From DYMC01 sp035406705 (GTDB taxonomy: Bacteria > Verrucomicrobiota > Lentisphaeria > Victivallales > GWF2-50-93), in the NCBI GenBank assembly GCA_964426675.1, contig CAYRRM010000087.1:1-6156 (forward strand): DNA of 6,156 bases. The letters run 5' to 3'. The translations under genes and the position numbers were made by a program. Under the pieces are notes generated by a model. It had not been told where the DNA came from and ran no database searches. It saw nothing but the letters and a program-made list of their open reading frames with translations. Shown here one piece after another: positions 5,461-6,156 of this stretch. Within the stretch, counting starts at the first letter, position 1; the number at the start of each line of letters is the position of its first letter.

Positions 5461-5537
5461 CCCCTCTTTAACAAAGAGGGGTCAGGGGAGATTTAGAAAT
5501 CCATCCCAACCTTCCTTTATGAAAGGAAGGAGTTTAG
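5461..5537. repeat. REPIN-like pair of inverted perfect hairpins
   Basis: Hairpin one is CCCCTCTTT-AAC-AAAGAGGGG (5461-5481) and hairpin two is CCTTCCTTT-ATG-AAAGGAAGG (5510-5530); each has a perfect 9-bp stem and a 3-base loop. Read on opposite strands, the units share the order AAATC, a C-rich stretch with CC, (C/T)(C/T)CTTT, loop, AAAG, then a G-rich arm and a following TTT. They are thus two related units facing each other about a centre near 5496. This is the architecture of REP doublets (BIME/REPIN), non-autonomous repeats moved by RAYT transposases. Copy number cannot be judged from one window. Confidence 0.6.
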
Positions 5538-5679
5538 GAGAAAAAGGAGATGATACGATAAAAGTCAGAAGAGGTGAATACTCTGGGTAAAAGGGATAAA
5601 GTATAGGTAGCCCGGAGTAGATAGGTTATAGGTTGAATTTTCCCTTGATGCTTAAATAAGACCTCGTAAAGGAGGAAGA

Positions 5680-6156
5680 ATGGAAATTAAAAAAGATGTA
5701 GTTGTAATAGGAGGTGGACCTGCTGGAATTGCTGCTTCCTGGGCTGCTGCAAAAAGTGGTAGTAGCGTTCTTTTAATTGAAAGATATGGTTTTTTAGGTG
5801 GTATGGCAACTGCTGGACTTATTGGCCCAATAGTTGGGCATTATTTATCTGAAGATGAACCTTCTGTTGCTGGTTTTTTGAAAATTCTTGTTGAGAAAAT
5901 GTCTGAATTTGATGGATGTGAAAAATGGGAAAATGCATATAAAAAAAGGGGAATATCTTTTGATACAGAGATTTTTAAATATGTTTCTGAACTATTACTT
6001 TTAGAACAAAAAGTAGAAATTTTTTATCACTCCTTTGTTATATCTTCAAAAGTAGAAAATGGAGAAATAAAAGAAGTAGAAGTTGTAAATAAAAGTGGAA
6101 AACAAAAAATAAGAGGAAATGTTTTTATTGATACAACAGGAGATGCTGATGTTACA
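5680..6156 (+). CDS. FAD-dependent oxidoreductase (FAD_oxidored, PF12831 type), N-terminal part
   Basis: A soluble flavoprotein whose family members oxidise or reduce small organic substrates; many are annotated without a known substrate and lie in carbohydrate-degradation loci. The 159 visible residues begin with a Rossmann fold: DVVVIGGGPAGIAASWAAAK (6-25), with the GxGxxG dinucleotide motif at 11-16 and E34 at the end of the second strand, expected to bind the ribose of FAD. GFLGGMATAGLIGP (37-50) is the second conserved block of PF12831-like proteins, and the fragment ends in VFIDTTGDADVT (148-159), the late FAD-contact motif of the same group. The start at ATG 5680 is fixed by AAAGGAGG (5668-5675). 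No signal peptide is present. The gene runs off the window, so the C-terminal two thirds is unseen. The fold is near certain; the substrate is unknown, and a sugar-related role beside the GH-D enzyme is inference. Confidence 0.88.
   Translation, partial: MEIKKDVVVIGGGPAGIAASWAAAKSGSSVLLIERYGFLGGMATAGLIGPIVGHYLSEDEPSVAGFLKILVEKMSEFDGCEKWENAYKKRGISFDTEIFKYVSELLLLEQKVEIFYHSFVISSKVENGEIKEVEVVNKSGKQKIRGNVFIDTTGDADVT

Larger units (their letters stand above)
5186..5679. other. 494-bp intergenic region without a supported gene
   Basis: No open frame here has a credible product on either strand; longer frames such as 5186-5410 (minus) and 5390-5590 (plus) have odd composition and no ribosome site. 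The region holds an orphan promoter-like pair (5229-5256), a double-hairpin repeat (5461-5537) and purine-rich runs. It separates the toxin-antitoxin operon from the flavoprotein gene, which are transcribed away from each other. Confidence 0.7.

Noticed and set aside
5186..5590. Two overlapping open frames of 66-74 codons on opposite strands
   Set aside because: No ribosome sites or recognisable family; the plus-strand frame simply reads through the hairpin repeats.

Overview
The window is an AT-rich stretch of a bacterial draft genome or metagenome bin. It contains a 100-N scaffold gap, its codons favour A/T endings, and Shine-Dalgarno sites are clear. The AT-richness, the clan GH-D sugar hydrolase and the PF12831-type flavoprotein would suit an uncultivated, carbohydrate-degrading lineage, but no phylum can be assigned from the sequence alone.

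Layout, left to right. (1) 1-827, minus: a membrane permease of the ArsP_1/DUF318 (UPF0718) family, cut by the window edge. (2) 919-1458: a decayed IS4-type insertion sequence with perfect 16-bp terminal inverted repeats. Its plus-strand transposase is frameshifted and has lost its centre. (3) 1488-1688, minus: the first 66 codons of recR, ending inside the zinc finger about 30 bp from the IS end. (4) 1666-3765, minus: a 699-codon clan GH-D (GH36-like) glycoside hydrolase whose 3' end overlaps the recR start by 23 bp. A 100-N gap sits in its catalytic barrel. (5) about 3787-4503, minus: a second wrecked insertion sequence (IS481/IS3-like). Its HTH half and C-terminal tail are joined after loss of most of the DDE core, and its end lies about 20 bp upstream of the hydrolase start codon. 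(6) 4627-5125, minus: a compact type II toxin-antitoxin operon (RHH antitoxin, RelE/ParE toxin) with a good promoter and a tandem 10-bp repeat over the -10 box. (7) 5126-5679: non-coding DNA with the TA promoter, an orphan sigma70-like promoter and a REPIN-like pair of perfect hairpins. (8) 5680-6156, plus: the N-terminal 159 residues of a FAD-dependent oxidoreductase, cut by the window edge.

The hydrolase and the flavoprotein may belong to a sugar-degradation region that mobile elements and a TA module have broken up. The hydrolase overlaps recR and was probably co-transcribed with it, which is not the usual recR neighbourhood. Both insertion sequences have the same type of lesion: termini kept, catalytic core lost. 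I see no CRISPR array, RNA gene or clear phage or defence operon. The observations most worth checking are the truncated recR, the internally deleted IS elements, the GH-D enzyme, the TA operator and the double-hairpin repeat.
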